Positions 40,551-49,298 of a stretch of DNA of 64,000 bases are shown in pieces. How positions within the stretch are numbered: position 1 is the stretch's first letter; every line of letters begins with the position of its first letter. Both the position numbers and the translations under genes were made by a program. Source of the stretch: Algibacter mikhailovii (GTDB lineage: Bacteria > Bacteroidota > Bacteroidia > Flavobacteriales > Flavobacteriaceae); assembly GCF_014651495.1 (NCBI RefSeq), contig NZ_BMWZ01000001.1, positions 64,575-128,574 of the forward strand, written 5' to 3'. The notes below the pieces were generated by a model that saw only the letters and a list, made by a program, of their open reading frames with translations, was not told where the DNA came from and made no database searches.

Positions 40551-40642
40551 AGATAACAAAGTTGAATAAAGTAGGTTTTAACATCTTGAAATGCAATAGA
40601 GCAAACAAAATGACGAACTACATTATCCCGTACATGTGATGC

Positions 40643-41920
40643 TTACTTATCTTCTAATTTCCAAGTTCTTACCCAATCAATTTTCATTGTATTTATACTA
40701 TCGTCACCTAAATCAGATTTTGGAGGAAGCCCACCTAGCCAACTAGCTTCATTGGTCCATAAATCAAAGATTATTTCTAAATCTCGTGTAAATTCACGAT
40801 TCGCGTATGTTTTTCCAGAACGGTCTTCACCAACAACAACACTTCCTGCTGGTTCTCCATTTAAATAAAACTGTATGTGTTTTGAATCTTTCCACCATAC
40901 CCCAAAGGTTTGATAGGCTTCATTCCATTTTACACCTTTTAATGGATTTGCATCCGATAAATTAGTATTTATAAAATTGTCCTCATCTCTTATGGTACCT
41001 GGAGACTTGCTTGAATCAGCATGAAAATATTGTGAATTCATTCGGGTAGGGAATTCGGGTTGACAGCCGCAAGACGGTTTTGAGTTGTTTTCAATAATAT
41101 CAATTTCATCCCTATTGTTAATATCTCCATTATTAAGCCAGTAGGTATTATAAGCGGAAATATGTGACGATTTTATTTTAGCCTCGGTATACATAGGATA
41201 TTTGGTTTCTGCTCTAGAATGAATTCTTGCCGTTTGAAACCATCGGCCTTCAGGGTTATTTTCATTCAAAGTTGCTTTTATCCATAGCTTACCATCTTCA
41301 ACGCCAGAGTTTGCAGATGATGACGACATAAAAACAGGCACCCCATAATTCCATGTTGATTTAAACCATTTATTACTGTCCCAGAATTCAAATTCATCCG
41401 ACATAGATTCTAATTTGACCCATTTTTTGTCCTCTGGTGTAGTGTCATCTATAGAAACGAATGATGGGAAATTTGGGTCAATATTGTTGAAATCTTCGGC
41501 GGTTGCCTGATATTTATTTACTGTAATGGTCACCACAGCCGATGCTGCATCACCATCAATATCCGTTATTTCATAGGTAAAGCTGTCTTCACCAATAAAA
41601 TTGGTACTTGGAATATACTCGAAAATACCATCATTTATCTCGATAATCGTACCATTAGAAGTAGCACTTATAAGCGCATAATTATCTTCATCACCACCAT
41701 CTTCACCCAAATTGTCGTTTGTAGCAACATTAACTTGATTTAAAACACCAGACCCACTGTTTTCAACTATAATTAATACATCATTGACTGCCTCAGGTAA
41801 ATGGTTTTTAGTAAGTATTTCATCTTCACTTGAAGAGTTGCTGCAGTTCTGAAAACAAAGTGCGGCTAAGAATAGTAAAAAGAAGTATGGTTTTTGAAAA
41901 TTATTTTTTAGGTAAATCAT
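40643..41920 (-). CDS. Surface lipoprotein GH16 (beta-porphyranase/agarase-like)
   Basis: 425 residues. The signal peptide ends at a probable lipid Cys (C26 in FQNCSNSSSED). The lipobox is not canonical, but the Ser/acidic stretch after it fits a surface lipoprotein. An Ig/cadherin-like domain (about 40-140, DDSFTYEITDIDGDAAS-like) precedes the GH16 domain (about 165-425) with catalytic E272-I-D-I-I-E277. The pattern NLSDANPLKGVKWNEAYQTFGVWWKD matches porphyranase/agarase GH16s I remember; which of the two is uncertain. It ends the GH117-MFS-GH50 operon, 13 bp after GH50. Confidence 0.9.
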   Translation of the reverse strand: MIYLKNNFQKPYFFLLFLAALCFQNCSNSSSEDEILTKNHLPEAVNDVLIIVENSGSGVLNQVNVATNDNLGEDGGDEDNYALISATSNGTIIEINDGIFEYIPSTNFIGEDSFTYEITDIDGDAASAVVTITVNKYQATAEDFNNIDPNFPSFVSIDDTTPEDKKWVKLESMSDEFEFWDSNKWFKSTWNYGVPVFMSSSSANSGVEDGKLWIKATLNENNPEGRWFQTARIHSRAETKYPMYTEAKIKSSHISAYNTYWLNNGDINNRDEIDIIENNSKPSCGCQPEFPTRMNSQYFHADSSKSPGTIRDEDNFINTNLSDANPLKGVKWNEAYQTFGVWWKDSKHIQFYLNGEPAGSVVVGEDRSGKTYANREFTRDLEIIFDLWTNEASWLGGLPPKSDLGDDSINTMKIDWVRTWKLEDK

Positions 41921-41933
41921 CTTATTTTTAAAT

Positions 41934-44045
41934 TTATTTTTTCGAGTTTATATTATTGTTGAACCTATAGTCATACATGGTATAAGTTGTTTCTTTTACT
42001 TTATTAATCAATTCTTCATATGGGGTGTCACAGATATCTACAAACCCAACATTGTAATTTTCACCATCAAAACGGCCTGTATTGGGTTCATCTATATACT
42101 GAAACCAATGTGCACCAACAATATTTGGATGTTTCAGAGCACCTTGTATGTAACTTTGATACATTTCGCCACGTTCAGTTTGATCTTTGGCTTTTTTAAT
42201 ACCTACATGAAAGCTTCCTCGGTCTAATGCGCCGAAATGAAATTCGCCAATCATTACGGGTTTATCTATACCTTTTGGTAGAGAGAACCCTTCTACACTG
42301 TATTCATATTTATTAAAACTCATAATGTCTAAATAGTTGCTCGCAGCAGTAAGGACAACATCATTATTTGCCCATGCAAAGCGACATCCTAAGTAGTTTT
42401 GATTTGGAGCTATTTTTTTAAGTTCCTCATTAATTGTTTTAAAATAGGTCAAAGCTATTTTTTCATAAAAATCAATTAAGTCTTCTTTTGCAAGTTTTTC
42501 ATTTGGAGGGGTTGTACTCAGCAATAAAGCATCCCAACTCTTATGTGTTGTTTGCCAATTGGTATTTAGGTTTTCAATATGTTCATACTTGTCTTTAAGA
42601 TCACTAATGAATTTTATTTTAGCTGCTTGCGTGGCTTTACTTTTTAGTACGCCAATGGATAAAGAGCCTAATTGCCCCCAAGACAATTCATTATCAACAA
42701 AGTATCCAATACAATAGGGATCATTTGCGCCTTCTTTTTGTAATACGATGGATTGTTTTACTGCTGTTCTGAAATTAGGGTCAAATACATCATGAAATTT
42801 CCCCCAGAAACCTTTAGAGCCTTCAATTTTAGGTGTGCCTTTAATCCAAATAGAACCTACATAAGGGGTTCTATGCTGTCTTGTGGCACCAAAATCTGAT
42901 ACAAACCCAATAGTGTTTAAGCCCCAATCCTTTAGACGCTTATGTGCCATGTCTTGAAATGAGCTGAGCCAATCTTGGCCATATTTTCTGTATAAATTAC
43001 TTTCGTAAAAATTATAGGTTTTAAAAGGTAGTTTATCTTTGTAAAAGCCATGTGAGGCATGGGTACCTTCCCCATAAAACTGAGTAAAATCGTTGTCCTT
43101 TTCAGGTAAATACTCAAAGTAGTATTCACGGCTAGACACCCCAGTATTAGTAGCATTAGAGGAAACACAATTTAGTCCTGCTGTCCAGAATAAATAGCCT
43201 TCAGGATCTACTATCCACCACTTGCCATCTTTTTTTTCTGTTCTAAAAAAGCCAGTAGCTGATAATCGAGGTCCTGCTGTCCAACCGCCAAATTTCCCAC
43301 GATTATCCGGGCCTTTAGCATTTGATAAATAGTCTATTTCTGCTTTAGTTTTTTCCCTTAATTCATTGTCAGAATGAATTTTATCCTTCCAATCATCATG
43401 AATGTATTGTCCGTATTTATCAACAAAAGGAAAGAAATTATCCGAACTTTTAATTTCATAATTCCCAACGGCTCTCACATTGTCAATTGTAAATTGATTG
43501 GGAACTAGGTTATATCTAGAACAGAATGTTAATTCGGTAACTTTAGTTAAATCCGCTTTTATTTTTCCGGGGACACCCCTTAATCCATTTATTTCAATTT
43601 GTGGCTCATGTATCCAAGGAGTCCAAGCAAGATCGACTGTAATGGTTTTACTTTGACCAGGAGCAAGGTCAACATAATCTGAACAATACCATCTCAGCAA
43701 ACCATCAGGGTCATTACCAACAAACAGCTCAACTTGCATGTCTTCATCGCCTTTATTAGAAACATCTGCCTTTACTTGATAGTAGCCAGATAAATTCCAT
43801 GGTTGATTTGAAGAACATAAAAGTTTGACACCAGTTTCTCTTAAGGTATTCCCATTATTTACTTGAAGATGGTTACTGCCTTCTAAACTTACTAATTTAA
43901 AAGTAGCATCTTGTGGTTTAATGTATTCTATTTGGGCTCCATCTTCAAAATCAAATAGAATAAGTTCATGATTTTGTGCATTAATAGAACCTATAACAAA
44001 TACAGGTAGGACTAATGCTAAAACTATATTTTTAAGGTATTTCAT
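41934..44045 (-). CDS. GH50 beta-agarase
   Basis: 703 residues from ATG 44045. A longer frame to 44171 overlaps the transporter gene and adds 42 residues ahead of the signal peptide. The signal peptide ends near GSINAQ. A beta-sandwich carbohydrate-binding-like domain (about 25-200) precedes the TIM barrel (about 215-690). WWIVDPEGYLFWTAGLN, the acid/base region YFVDNELSWG and the nucleophile region PVMIGEFHFGA are typical of GH50 exo-agarases releasing neoagarobiose. No T9SS domain or lipobox, so probably periplasmic. It begins 4 bp after the MFS stop. Confidence 0.93.
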   Translation of the reverse strand: MKYLKNIVLALVLPVFVIGSINAQNHELILFDFEDGAQIEYIKPQDATFKLVSLEGSNHLQVNNGNTLRETGVKLLCSSNQPWNLSGYYQVKADVSNKGDEDMQVELFVGNDPDGLLRWYCSDYVDLAPGQSKTITVDLAWTPWIHEPQIEINGLRGVPGKIKADLTKVTELTFCSRYNLVPNQFTIDNVRAVGNYEIKSSDNFFPFVDKYGQYIHDDWKDKIHSDNELREKTKAEIDYLSNAKGPDNRGKFGGWTAGPRLSATGFFRTEKKDGKWWIVDPEGYLFWTAGLNCVSSNATNTGVSSREYYFEYLPEKDNDFTQFYGEGTHASHGFYKDKLPFKTYNFYESNLYRKYGQDWLSSFQDMAHKRLKDWGLNTIGFVSDFGATRQHRTPYVGSIWIKGTPKIEGSKGFWGKFHDVFDPNFRTAVKQSIVLQKEGANDPYCIGYFVDNELSWGQLGSLSIGVLKSKATQAAKIKFISDLKDKYEHIENLNTNWQTTHKSWDALLLSTTPPNEKLAKEDLIDFYEKIALTYFKTINEELKKIAPNQNYLGCRFAWANNDVVLTAASNYLDIMSFNKYEYSVEGFSLPKGIDKPVMIGEFHFGALDRGSFHVGIKKAKDQTERGEMYQSYIQGALKHPNIVGAHWFQYIDEPNTGRFDGENYNVGFVDICDTPYEELINKVKETTYTMYDYRFNNNINSKK

Positions 44046-44049
44046 GGAT

Positions 44050-45609
44050 TTATTTAATAAGTAAGTCTTCCAACTCTTCCAATGATTTACCCTTTGTTTC
44101 GGGCACCTTAAACCAAATAAGTATAAATCCAACCACTGCAAAAAGGCCAAATAATAAAAAGGTGGAAGCATTACCTAATATTGAAAGTTCCCAAGGAAAG
44201 AGTAGTTGAACTAAAAATGCTACCGTAAGGTTAATTAGACCTACAAATGATATAGCTAGACCGCGAATTCTGTTTGGAAATAATTCAGAGAATAATACCC
44301 ACATAACAGGGCCAATGGACATGGCGAATGTGCCCACAAAACCTATAATTCCTATAAGGATTAAAAGCGTATTCATTTTGGCAGAAGCTGTTATAAGTGT
44401 TGATTCATAGGTTAGAGCCATTTCCTCTCCCAAGGTTGAAACTAAGGCCGTTTTAAATTCAAGGTCGCTTTCAAATACCTTATCTTGTAATTGAACAATT
44501 TGTTCTTGGTTTATTTCTTTAGGTAAGTTGACTATGGCTTCTTTAGACAGTGAATACGTAGCATCATGAAATCCATAGCTTAAAAGAAATAAGCATATTG
44601 CAATACCCGCCATTCCAATAATAAGTAAAGGCTTTCGCCCTAATTTATCAATGACTAACATGGCAAGAATGGTAAAGCCAAGGTTGGTTAAACCTACCAA
44701 GGCAGCCTGAACAAAGGCTGCATTTGTTCCTATACCTGTTTGTTCAAAAATCATAGGGGCATAAAATAATACGGCATTAATACCAACAATTTGTTGAAAG
44801 ATCCCAACAATTAAACCAATAATAAGCACTTTACGCATAGACTTTTTAAAGAGGTCGCCCAATTTTGATTTTTGTTTCCCTTTATCTTCTTTGATGCTTT
44901 TTTGTACTGCATTAATTTGCGAAACGGCTTCTTCTTCTGAAACAAGCTGCTTCATAACCGCTAAGGCTTCTTCTTTTTTGTTTTTAGTCATTAACCATCT
45001 GGGGCTTCTGGGTATCTGAAATAATCCAAAATAATACAGAATGGCAGGTAAGGCTTCAAGACCTAACATCCATCTCCAATTCCATGTATCAAAACCTAGT
45101 GTTTTAGTCCATTCTGCCTCAGAATTACCGAGTTCTAGAATGAAATAATTGGTAAAAAAGGCTATCGAAATGCCAATTACTATATTCAACTGATTAAAGG
45201 AAACCAATTGTCCTCGCTTTTCAGGTGGAGCAACTTCAGCGATATACATTGGAGCTATGATTAATGCAGCTCCAACACCTAATCCGCCAATCATTCGAAA
45301 GACGATAAGCCAAAAAAATGTTCCTGCCAAAGCAGAGCCTATTGCAGAAATGGTGAATAATATAGCAGCGTATTTAAGTATTTTTCTTCTGCCATATTTG
45401 TCACTCATGGGGCCTGAAATTACCATTCCAAGAGCTGCAGTGAGGGTTATGGAACTAACGGCCCATCCTAATTGTATTTTTGTTAAGTTAAATTCAGGTT
45501 CAATAAATTTAACCACTCCAGAAATAACAGAAGCATCAAATCCTAATAAAAACCCACCCAGTGCCACAATAGCGGCTATTTTGATAATAAATACTTTTTT
45601 ACTTGACAT
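44050..45609 (-). CDS. Sugar-porter family MFS transporter
   Basis: 519 residues with 12 membrane helices. GFDASVISG, DKYGRRK, PMYIAEVAPPEKRGQLVS and PRSPRWLM are sugar-porter signatures, and PETKGKSLEELE closes the protein. These symporters carry monosaccharides such as galactose, xylose or glucose across the inner membrane. In this operon, between GH117 and GH50, the cargo is probably an agar breakdown product such as galactose or neoagarobiose. A large loop near residue 350 is longer than in most relatives. Confidence 0.93.
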   Translation of the reverse strand: MSSKKVFIIKIAAIVALGGFLLGFDASVISGVVKFIEPEFNLTKIQLGWAVSSITLTAALGMVISGPMSDKYGRRKILKYAAILFTISAIGSALAGTFFWLIVFRMIGGLGVGAALIIAPMYIAEVAPPEKRGQLVSFNQLNIVIGISIAFFTNYFILELGNSEAEWTKTLGFDTWNWRWMLGLEALPAILYYFGLFQIPRSPRWLMTKNKKEEALAVMKQLVSEEEAVSQINAVQKSIKEDKGKQKSKLGDLFKKSMRKVLIIGLIVGIFQQIVGINAVLFYAPMIFEQTGIGTNAAFVQAALVGLTNLGFTILAMLVIDKLGRKPLLIIGMAGIAICLFLLSYGFHDATYSLSKEAIVNLPKEINQEQIVQLQDKVFESDLEFKTALVSTLGEEMALTYESTLITASAKMNTLLILIGIIGFVGTFAMSIGPVMWVLFSELFPNRIRGLAISFVGLINLTVAFLVQLLFPWELSILGNASTFLLFGLFAVVGFILIWFKVPETKGKSLEELEDLLIK

Positions 45610-45632
45610 AATTATGAGTTATAAGTAGGTTT

Positions 45633-46751
45633 TTAAGTGGTTTTTTCTCCTTTGGCTGTATGATGCGTCATTTCCCAAGTGGTAAATCTTCGAATATATT
45701 GATAGTCATCATTCATATATTCATGTGTTAAACCCCAACGCAAAATATGAGTAGGATGTACGTCATTATCAGCATTTCTATTTAAACCAATAGCATGTGG
45801 AGCACCTTTTATCACGCTTTTAATTTCAAAATTAATGCCATCGGGAGACCATTGCACCGTGTTTTTCTCTGGACCATCGGTGGTAATTAATGAGGCAATA
45901 CCACCATTATATTTCCAAACACAAATTTCGTGACCACTATTTGATATGGGATTGTATTCAGATTTTATGTAGGGGCCTTTAGGATGGTCTGCTATGGCAA
46001 CGCCATGTCTTATTTGTCTACCACCAAAGGTGATTGCTTCTCCCATTTGCTCGCCTTTGTAATACAAGTAAAATTTATTGTTAAATGGAATGATACAAGG
46101 ATCATGTACTTTATGACTATCAAAATCGCCCTTTTTCTCTACGGCAAACCTATTCTGAGTATCACCTTTCCAGACACCATTATTTGCAGGTTTTAGAATA
46201 GGTGCCTCACTTTTCTCCCAAGGGCCAAAAGGTGAATTGGACCAAGCCAGTCCAACTTCATTTTTTACACGAACATTATAATCACCAGAAACCGTTTGAT
46301 AGGATAAATAATATGTGCCGTCATGCTCCATTATTTCTGGGGTAAATACAGATCGATCATCGTAGCCACCTGCTTTCCCGCGCGGAATGGCTAAACCTTC
46401 TTCTTTCCAAGTAATGCCGTCATAGGACGTGGCATACCATAAATCACATCTATCCCAGGGAAAAACTTTATCTTTAGAAATATCACCCGAAAAGCCTTGA
46501 GTGGGACCAACACTTCTGCTATACCATACAAAATATTTACCTTCAAATTTAATGAGTGCACTCGGGTCTCTTCTTACAATACCTTCTTCATAGGCCAAAT
46601 CCCCCTTTAAATCCTCAATTTGATATTCAAAAAACCAGTCTTTCCCTAAATCTGTAGGCCATTTCAAAGCTCTTTTGCTGGCAGCGCTTAATTTATCTCT
46701 ATTGGTAATTCCTAAAAAGTCTAATTGTTCGTCGGTAACTTCTATATCCAT
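45633..46751 (-). CDS. GH117 3,6-anhydro-alpha-L-galactosidase
   Basis: 372 residues. GH117 enzymes are five-bladed propellers that remove 3,6-anhydro-L-galactose from the non-reducing end of neoagaro-oligosaccharides. Visible family text includes [50 protein letters not shown] and [10 protein letters not shown]. There is no signal peptide, and an in-frame TAG lies six bases upstream of the ATG, so it is expected in the cytoplasm. It heads the operon GH117-MFS-GH50-GH16. Confidence 0.94.
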   Translation of the reverse strand: MDIEVTDEQLDFLGITNRDKLSAASKRALKWPTDLGKDWFFEYQIEDLKGDLAYEEGIVRRDPSALIKFEGKYFVWYSRSVGPTQGFSGDISKDKVFPWDRCDLWYATSYDGITWKEEGLAIPRGKAGGYDDRSVFTPEIMEHDGTYYLSYQTVSGDYNVRVKNEVGLAWSNSPFGPWEKSEAPILKPANNGVWKGDTQNRFAVEKKGDFDSHKVHDPCIIPFNNKFYLYYKGEQMGEAITFGGRQIRHGVAIADHPKGPYIKSEYNPISNSGHEICVWKYNGGIASLITTDGPEKNTVQWSPDGINFEIKSVIKGAPHAIGLNRNADNDVHPTHILRWGLTHEYMNDDYQYIRRFTTWEMTHHTAKGEKTT

Positions 46752-47107
46752 GGTCTAATGTCGATTTTCTTGCTATTGTTAATATGAAACAGGTGCTATC
46801 ATTAAAAAAGCTTCTTTTACTTTTTCTAAATAATAGAACTAATCATAATTTATCTTATTACAAGGCTATAAACCTGCATAATAATTACCTGAATTAGAAG
46901 ACATATTAACGTGTTCTAGTCGGCTTTAATGATCAGTGCTTTGAAATTGATTGAAGACTTACTGCCTAAACCTGTCAAAATAGCGAGTGCTAATTTAGTA
47001 GAAAAAGGTACTTATTTGAGTTATTTACGACTTGACAAATACTGTACACGACTATAAATTATAGGGTATAGGATTGACAAAAACTGTACTAGACAAAGTT
47101 TTGAAGT
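46752..47107. other. 356-bp region upstream of the GH117 operon
   Basis: It contains the paired operator-like sites B and C near its distal end, next to the stop of the TPR-LuxR gene. I see no clear -7 box at the same spacing seen for sites A, D and F. No gene is visible. Confidence 0.4.
47031..47094 (-). promoter_or_regulatory. Operator-like repeats B and C upstream of the GH117 operon
   Basis: Two similar 22-bp units lie at 47031-47052 and 47073-47094, exactly 42 bp (about four helical turns) apart. On the plus strand each reads TTGAC, an A/T run, then CTGTAC and a final GAC. They match the locus motif (CTWGAC, N5, CTWGAC) in the first half-site, while the second half-site has become CTGTAC. 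Confidence 0.5.
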
Positions 47108-48754
47108 TTATAAAGAATTAATAAAGTCCTCCAAATTAACCTCTCTGGAAAGTTCCATTTTCTTTCTTATTCTATGACGAGAAGTATGCACTGACTCCAC
47201 AGAAATACCTAAAAGCTTAGACATTTCTTTACTGGACATATTTAATTTAATTAAGGCGCATATTTTTTGATCTCCCTGACTTAGATTAGGGAATTTCTCA
47301 AAAATTTTGTCGTAGAACTCTTTGTTAACTTCAATAAATCTGAGCCTAAATTCTTCCCAAGTAATAGTATTGTTAATAGATACTGAACGTAAAATTTTAT
47401 TCAATTCACTCTTCTTTATTGTGGAATCACCTTCTCTAACTTTAATTTTAAGGTCTTTCAAAAATTCCTCTTTTTCTATGAGCTGTAAGGCAGAAGCAGC
47501 TAACTCACGGTTTTTAAGTTCTAAAAGTTCTTTAGCCTTTTTAATTTCAAGCTCCTTATTTTTTTTGATTAATTGTTTTTCAATTTGATGCTTTGTTCTA
47601 ATATTCTTAATATAAAAATAGCCTATGATCAAGATAAAAACAATGGAGGCAAATAAAATAATTCTTTGAAGGTTTTTTATTTCGTCTTCTTGTTGAAGTT
47701 GTCTTAAATGTTGTGTTTGTATTAGTTTCTGTTGCTTTTCCTTTTCTAATCTGTAGTCATCCTTAATCTCCAATAAAGTCCTGTTTTCTGGGCTTCTACT
47801 ATCAAAAAATAACCGATCTAACTCTTTAGCCTTGTTAATATATTCAAAGGCCATTTTGTAGTCTTTTGAAAGCAGGGATACTTCTGATAATTTTTCATAA
47901 ACTAAAGGCGTAAAATCTATATGGCTTTTATAGTCAGAAGATACCTTTAAAGATTTTAAATAGAATTCTTTACTCTTTTTTAGATTATTTAGGTCTAAAT
48001 AAAAATCACCCCAGTATTTATAAAAAAGAACCAAATAGGACGGCCTGTTATTTTCAAACCAAGGTGCAATGCGTTCCATGGTTTTAATGGCTTCTTGTCC
48101 TTTATTTGATTTTGAAAGATAAAATGCATTTTCAAAATCTAAAAACGCCTTTGGTGTATAGGATTTGTTTTCTTTAAAATAGGTGTAACTTGAATCTAAA
48201 TACACCTTACCTAATTCTGGTTTATTAAGTTCTCTATATGTAGCAGCTATAAAGTAGTAATACGTAGATAATCTACCATCATCTTCATTATTTTTTTTAA
48301 GTATTTCTTTTTGAAGTTGTAATGCTTTCTTTTGAAATTCAATGGATGTGTCTTCTCGCTTATAATAACTGTAGATTCTTCCTAGTCTATGATAGTTTTG
48401 AGCTTTTAATCCATCATTTTGCATATTATCCATGATCAATAGAGCTTTCCAAAGAACATCATAAGATTTGGCGTATTCAGCCCTAGTTTCATAAACAAAA
48501 GCTTTTTGGAAAAGCGCTTGGATGGCAGGTATTGTATCGTTTAATTCAAGATACTCATTATAACTTTTTTCAAATAAAAATATGGAACTGTCAGGATTCT
48601 TATACCTTATTTCTAAGGCTCTGTCAAAAGCTTTTTTAGCACTCAAAGACTCTTGAGCGCTTCCCATGTTAAAAGCACAACAAAAAAGGAAAATGAAGGC
48701 AAATCTAAGTATGAAATTAAAAGAGTTGCTATATGTATGAAGGTTTAATATCAT
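47108..48754 (-). CDS. TPR-containing membrane-anchored LuxR-type regulator
   Basis: 548 residues. An N-terminal signal or anchor (about 13-33) is followed by tetratricopeptide-like repeats (about 35-330), a membrane helix (about 365-383, IILFASIVFILIIGYFYI), a coiled coil rich in Lys/Glu and a LuxR-type helix-turn-helix at the C-terminus (SSKEMSKLLGISVESVHTSRHRIRKKM). The layout puts a sensing domain outside the cytoplasm and DNA binding inside. Flavobacterial loci often carry such regulators. It sits between the GH117 operon and the GH86 gene and may control the locus. Confidence 0.88.
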   Translation of the reverse strand: MILNLHTYSNSFNFILRFAFIFLFCCAFNMGSAQESLSAKKAFDRALEIRYKNPDSSIFLFEKSYNEYLELNDTIPAIQALFQKAFVYETRAEYAKSYDVLWKALLIMDNMQNDGLKAQNYHRLGRIYSYYKREDTSIEFQKKALQLQKEILKKNNEDDGRLSTYYYFIAATYRELNKPELGKVYLDSSYTYFKENKSYTPKAFLDFENAFYLSKSNKGQEAIKTMERIAPWFENNRPSYLVLFYKYWGDFYLDLNNLKKSKEFYLKSLKVSSDYKSHIDFTPLVYEKLSEVSLLSKDYKMAFEYINKAKELDRLFFDSRSPENRTLLEIKDDYRLEKEKQQKLIQTQHLRQLQQEDEIKNLQRIILFASIVFILIIGYFYIKNIRTKHQIEKQLIKKNKELEIKKAKELLELKNRELAASALQLIEKEEFLKDLKIKVREGDSTIKKSELNKILRSVSINNTITWEEFRLRFIEVNKEFYDKIFEKFPNLSQGDQKICALIKLNMSSKEMSKLLGISVESVHTSRHRIRKKMELSREVNLEDFINSL

Positions 48755-49298
48755 TTGAGGTATAACTAGTTTTCAAAAGTATGGTAAGGTAGAAAAAATA
48801 TTAAAAAAAAAAACGAATTAATTTAATAATAAACGTAGGTTTTTCGCATAGTTAGGGTATTGTAATTCTTTTCTGATTCTATAGTAAAGGGCAGTTGAGT
48901 TTATTAATATTTTGGGTTTCATTATTTTAATTTGTTTGGCGGTAACCTTAAGTGAAGACTTTTGATTATTGTACCAAGTCAGTAATATAATTTTATAAGT
49001 ATTGAAATTTAGATTATAACTTATTCATTGTCAATATAATTCTGTGGTTCTCATTGTTTCTGTTAAATATTTAAACAGGTGTTATTGGTTTAATAATTAC
49101 CCGTACATATGGGCCAAACTTGGAATTCTTTGCAGATTGATATTATTAGTTGAACAGATAAAAGTTTGGTAAAAGCTTTAAAAAATGAGTGATTTTTTAG
49201 GAGTCAAGTTTTAGTCTAGTAGTTAGAGGCGTTTTGAATGTATTCATATATTATATTTAGGATTAATTGAATCATAATAACCAATAAAGGAAGTTTAC
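48755..49298. other. 544-bp divergent region between the regulator and the GH86 gene
   Basis: A -7-like box for the regulator reads TACTTTTG on the minus strand (48781-48774), 19 bp before its start. Operator-like site D lies at 49203-49219 for the GH86 gene. The centre is AT-rich and I see no gene. Confidence 0.4.
49203..49219 (+). promoter_or_regulatory. Operator-like direct repeat, site D (GH86)
   Basis: GTCAAG-TTTTA-GTCTAG, half-sites 11 bp apart. Its end is 32 nt before TATATTTA (49252-49259), a one-mismatch -7 box, and 79 bp before the ATG at 49299. Confidence 0.65.

Noticed and set aside
44046-44171. N-terminal extension of the GH50 protein
   Set aside because: It overlaps the transporter gene and places 42 residues before a clear signal peptide; ATG 44045 is better.
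40627-49111. Shared 12-mer CCCGTACATRTG at 40627-40638 and 49100-49111
   Set aside because: It occurs in opposite orientations relative to the nearest genes and only twice, so coincidence cannot be excluded.
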